Assembly: GCA_030666035.1 (NCBI GenBank)
Contig: DAOUYQ010000040.1
Span: 1-7,263 of the forward strand
Reading direction: 5' to 3'
DNA: 7,263 nt
DNA from: Microcaldota archaeon
Lineage (GTDB): Archaea; Micrarchaeota; Micrarchaeia; Anstonellales; Bilamarchaeaceae
The notes below the pieces were generated by a model that saw only the letters and a program-made list of their open reading frames with translations, was not told the origin of the DNA and ran no database searches. Below, in pieces: positions 6,010 to 7,263 of this stretch. The translations under genes and the position numbers were made by a program. Positions within the stretch are counted from its first letter, which is position 1; each line of letters opens with the position of its first letter.

Positions 6010-6045
6010 TTTAGAAGAAATTTTGTTGGGAATGTGGGGTGAGGG

Positions 6046-6252
6046 GAAGTGTATTTGGGGTGTATGATGAGTATGGAACACCAGAAAACCTTCTACTGGG
6101 TGATACATCAATATAAGCTGGAGGTGGGGCAATTGGAGAGGATACATCAGGCAGCAATAGTTGCATACTTAAAGAGCAAGTTCAACTCGCTCCGGCCATC
6201 CCAGGAGTAACATCCACGCTACGGAAGCTGAAAAAGAAAACACAGATAAGGA
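6046..6252 (+). pseudogene. Decayed duplicate of the middle of the HAD phosphatase gene
   Basis: This stretch matches 2867-3089 of the intact HAD gene in the same orientation. Position 6049 pairs with 2867 and 6244 with 3078. Three deletions separate them: 10 bp (near 6054), 5 bp (near 6078) and 1 bp (near 6200). The 5- and 1-bp losses shift the frame. A 39-codon block (QKTF to SLRP) differs at about 12 of 117 bases, five codons silently and four with replacement (for example Gln64 to Trp, Ala76 to Leu). The last 41 bases (6204-6244) are identical to 3038-3078. The copy lacks motif I and motifs II-IV, so it cannot encode a phosphatase. A residual 48-codon frame (6064-6210) persists but has no obvious ribosome site. 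Similarity ends where the mazF stop codon begins. Confidence 0.85.
6231..6240 (-). terminator. U-rich tract downstream of the mazF-type gene
   Basis: The minus strand reads TTTTCTTTTT about 13 bases past the toxin stop codon. It could end the antitoxin-toxin transcript. The tract belongs to the HAD-gene duplicate (same bases at 3065-3074), so any terminator here would be borrowed. Confidence 0.3.
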
Positions 6253-6594
6253 TTATAGAATCTCATAGACTTTTTCCATCACTTCCCGGAAGCGCTTGGT
6301 GTCCAGCCGCCCTATCTTTTTGAGAACAATTCCCTTGTTTATCGTGAGGACCAAAGAGGCCTTTACGCAACTCTCAGAATACATCCCGCATTTCCAGTCT
6401 TCCTTGCGTATAAGAATGGAATGTGGGTCCGGGAAATCAATGTTGGAAGTTATTGCGCAAACTATGAGCTCCTCTGAAGTGGAATTGAATTTATCATTGC
6501 TTATAATCAGTGCTGGCCGTTTTTTGGTTCCACTTTGGTCGGAAAAGGGGAATGGAAGCAGGATGATTTCCTTGGACTTTAGTATTTCTTCCAT
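6253..6594 (-). CDS. MazF/PemK-family toxin (endoribonuclease)
   Basis: A 113-residue protein of the PemK/MazF family, ribosome-independent mRNA interferases that cut RNA at short sequences when free of antitoxin. Visible marks: N-terminal strand KEIILLPFPFSDQSGTKKRPALIIS with the conserved Arg26-Pro27; VCAITSN with Thr49-Ser50; and the C-terminal block SCVKASLVLTINKGIV followed by IGRLDTKRFREVMEKV. Arg26 and Thr49 fall where the catalytic Arg25 and Thr48 lie in B. subtilis MazF, so activity seems retained. Its start overlaps the antitoxin stop by 16 bases (6579-6594), indicating translational coupling; GGATGAT lies just upstream inside the antitoxin gene. Its stop codon abuts the HAD-gene remnant. 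Which RNA sequence it would cut cannot be told. Confidence 0.88.
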   Translation of the reverse strand: MEEILKSKEIILLPFPFSDQSGTKKRPALIISNDKFNSTSEELIVCAITSNIDFPDPHSILIRKEDWKCGMYSESCVKASLVLTINKGIVLKKIGRLDTKRFREVMEKVYEIL

Positions 6595-6842
6595 GTTTCA
6601 TCATCCTTTTTGTTTTTCCAGGCTTTTTCCAGGGATTTTTCCCCAAGGGACTTCCAGCCGGATTTTTCCCTTCGGGCAGAAAGTTTCTTGAGGAATTCTG
6701 GCTCTTTCTCAATAACTATTTGGCCGTTTTCTTCTATTAGTATTAGTTTGCTCCCTTCATGGATTTGCAGGTCTTTGCGCATTGATTCAGGGATTACTAT
6801 CTGCCCTCTTGAAGAAACCTTGACTGTTTCCAGCACATTCAT
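6579..6842 (-). CDS. AbrB/MazE-type antitoxin
   Basis: An 87-residue protein from ATG 6842. Residues 3-47 are a SpoVT-AbrB swapped-hairpin DNA-binding domain: ETVKVSSRGQIVIPESMRKDL, then a Gly-containing turn and LILIEENGQIVIEKE. The C-terminal 35 residues (51-87) are basic, Trp-rich and probably disordered alone; this part of such antitoxins wraps and blocks the toxin. Start 6842 is preferred to ATG 6857 (five residues longer) because GGTGA at 6848-6852 sits five bases before it and the TATA box at 6874-6881 places the transcript start near 6851, downstream of 6857. The toxin gene follows with a 16-base overlap. The dimer probably represses its own promoter through the palindrome at 6856-6879 (inference from the family). 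Confidence 0.87.
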   Translation of the reverse strand: MNVLETVKVSSRGQIVIPESMRKDLQIHEGSKLILIEENGQIVIEKEPEFLKKLSARREKSGWKSLGEKSLEKAWKNKKDDETWKKY

Positions 6843-6855
6843 CTTATTCACCTGC

Positions 6856-6879
6856 ATAAATAAGATTAATCTTATTTAT
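6856..6879. promoter_or_regulatory. 24-bp perfect palindrome, likely antitoxin operator
   Basis: Each half reads ATAAATAAGATT towards the centre (between 6867 and 6868), with no mismatch over 24 bp. It lies between the TATA box and the start of the antitoxin gene and overlaps the TATA box, so a bound protein would block TBP or the start site. AbrB/MazE dimers bind palindromic A/T-rich DNA. The central octamer GATTAATC recurs at 6900-6907 within GGATTAATCC, 36 bp upstream, as a possible second site. Confidence 0.7.
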
Positions 6880-6881
6880 AA
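6874..6881 (-). promoter_or_regulatory. TATA box of the antitoxin-toxin operon
   Basis: The minus strand reads TTATAAAT, preceded by an A-rich CAAAGAA segment that may act as the TFB recognition element. Its centre predicts a start site near 6851, leaving a leader of about nine bases that still contains the GGTGA ribosome site for ATG 6842. Confidence 0.55.
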
Positions 6882-6907
6882 TTCTTTGCCTTTGAATTGG
6901 ATTAATC

Positions 6908-7052
6908 CTGCGTGAGTAAAGTAAGCAAACCCTCATTTATAAAGAAGCGGAGGGTGGCATTCCGGTGTACGCGCAGCAGCGGCAAAAGTGCACACAGGAT
7001 GGCAATGGGTTTCCACTGAAGAAAGGGAAAACACTTGGAATTGTGGGCGAGC
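6908..7052. other. Spacer between the mazEF-type operon and hicA, with a possible minimal ORF
   Basis: No confident gene was found here. A palindromic TATA-like TTTATAAA lies at 6936-6943 inside a short inverted repeat (ACCCTC at 6929-6934 and GAGGGT at 6950-6955). It is centred 25 bases before a GTG at 6965 that opens a 33-codon plus-strand frame ending at 7066, inside the end of hicA. That frame has a coherent polar composition (KCTQDGNGFPLKKGK) and extends open further upstream without an ATG. It could be a leaderless mini-gene, the tail of a lost gene, or chance. Confidence 0.25.
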
Positions 7053-7263
7053 TTAGGTTTTCTTAAGCAACTCAAAGTATTCTTCCCGCAAAAGGCCTAC
7101 TTCGCGCAATATCCTGCTAATAAGGCCCACACTAATATTCTTGGAAGAATGGAAAGGGATAACGGTTATTTTTCCGGTTTTGCGGTGTTCAAGGATTATG
7201 TGCGAGCCCTTCTGCCGAACCTGGGAATAGCCAATAAACCCAAGAACCTTAATTAGTTTTTTA
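7053..7263 (-). CDS. hicA: HicA-family toxin, 5' end outside window
   Basis: Sixty-nine codons enter from the right edge and end at TAA 7053. They match the HicA (YcfA-like) mRNA interferase fold, a small dsRNA-binding-like domain. The visible parts, in order, are KKLIKVLGFIGYSQV, then RQKGSHIILEH with the family's catalytic His in the GSH motif, then KITVIPFHSSKNISVGLISRILREVGL, then a short acidic/leucine tail. HicA proteins are usually 60-85 residues, so only about 5-12 N-terminal residues are missing. No hicB lies downstream: the next minus-strand gene is the AbrB-type antitoxin about 210 bp away. A cognate HicB, if present, should lie just beyond 7263, upstream of hicA. All core motifs look intact, so this is probably a functional toxin of the type II HicAB system. 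Confidence 0.87.
   Translation of the reverse strand, partial: KKLIKVLGFIGYSQVRQKGSHIILEHRKTGKITVIPFHSSKNISVGLISRILREVGLLREEYFELLKKT

Noticed and set aside
6064..6210. 48-codon frame in the HAD duplicate as a functional small protein
   Set aside because: It is only the cap-domain fragment of a phosphatase, without the nucleophile motif, bounded by frameshifting deletions and with no ribosome site; kept as part of the pseudogene.
6296..6915. Plus-strand frames across the toxin-antitoxin genes
   Set aside because: Antisense to recognisable MazF and AbrB domains; no promoter or ribosome site supports them.
7035..7256. Plus-strand 73-codon frame at the right edge
   Set aside because: The opposite strand encodes a clear HicA domain through the edge; this frame is its shadow.
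1..7263. tRNA, rRNA, CRISPR array or transposase
   Set aside because: I looked for cloverleaf-like stretches, regularly spaced repeats and transposase or integrase motifs and saw none; a covariance-model search would be needed to exclude small RNAs.

Overview
The window looks archaeal. Several genes have an A/T-rich TATA-like box centred about 26 bases upstream of the start codon and no ribosome binding site, which is the archaeal leaderless arrangement. Others have archaeal-type GGTG/GGAG ribosome binding sites. The protein content (short-chain-type threonine dehydrogenase, subfamily IA HAD phosphatase, AbrB/MazF and HicA modules, a lipoprotein with a transglutaminase-like domain) fits an uncultured archaeon, possibly of a DPANN-like lineage, but the sequence alone does not fix the phylum.

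Left part (1-2533): cell-surface genes. A secreted cysteine-rich protein runs off the left edge on the minus strand. It is divergent from a 448-residue lipoprotein with an Ig-like region, a transglutaminase-like Cys-His-Glu domain and two cysteine-containing C-terminal repeats. A small multi-pass membrane protein follows. The two divergent genes have facing promoters and both look leaderless.

Middle (2546-5737): metabolism. A broken 5' fragment of what looks like a LOG-family gene (minus strand) shares a bidirectional TATA element with an intact HAD-family phosphatase gene (plus strand). Next comes the clearest functional unit: kbl (2-amino-3-ketobutyrate CoA ligase, minus) divergent from tdh (NAD-dependent L-threonine 3-dehydrogenase, plus). 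Together they convert L-threonine to glycine and acetyl-CoA.

Right part (5738-7263): accessory DNA. It holds a 51-residue lysine/glutamate-rich small protein, a decayed duplicate of the middle of the HAD gene (same orientation, about 3.2 kb from the intact copy), a MazEF-type toxin-antitoxin pair with a 24-bp perfect palindrome over its promoter, a poorly explained 210-bp spacer, and the 3' part of a HicA toxin gene running off the right edge. The HAD duplicate stops at the mazF stop codon, so the duplicate and the toxin-antitoxin module meet at a sharp junction.

I did not find rRNA, tRNA, CRISPR arrays or insertion-sequence genes. No single wholly new system stands out. The best leads are the divergent cysteine-rich surface gene pair, the duplicated and decayed HAD segment beside the toxin-antitoxin cluster, and the palindromic operator.
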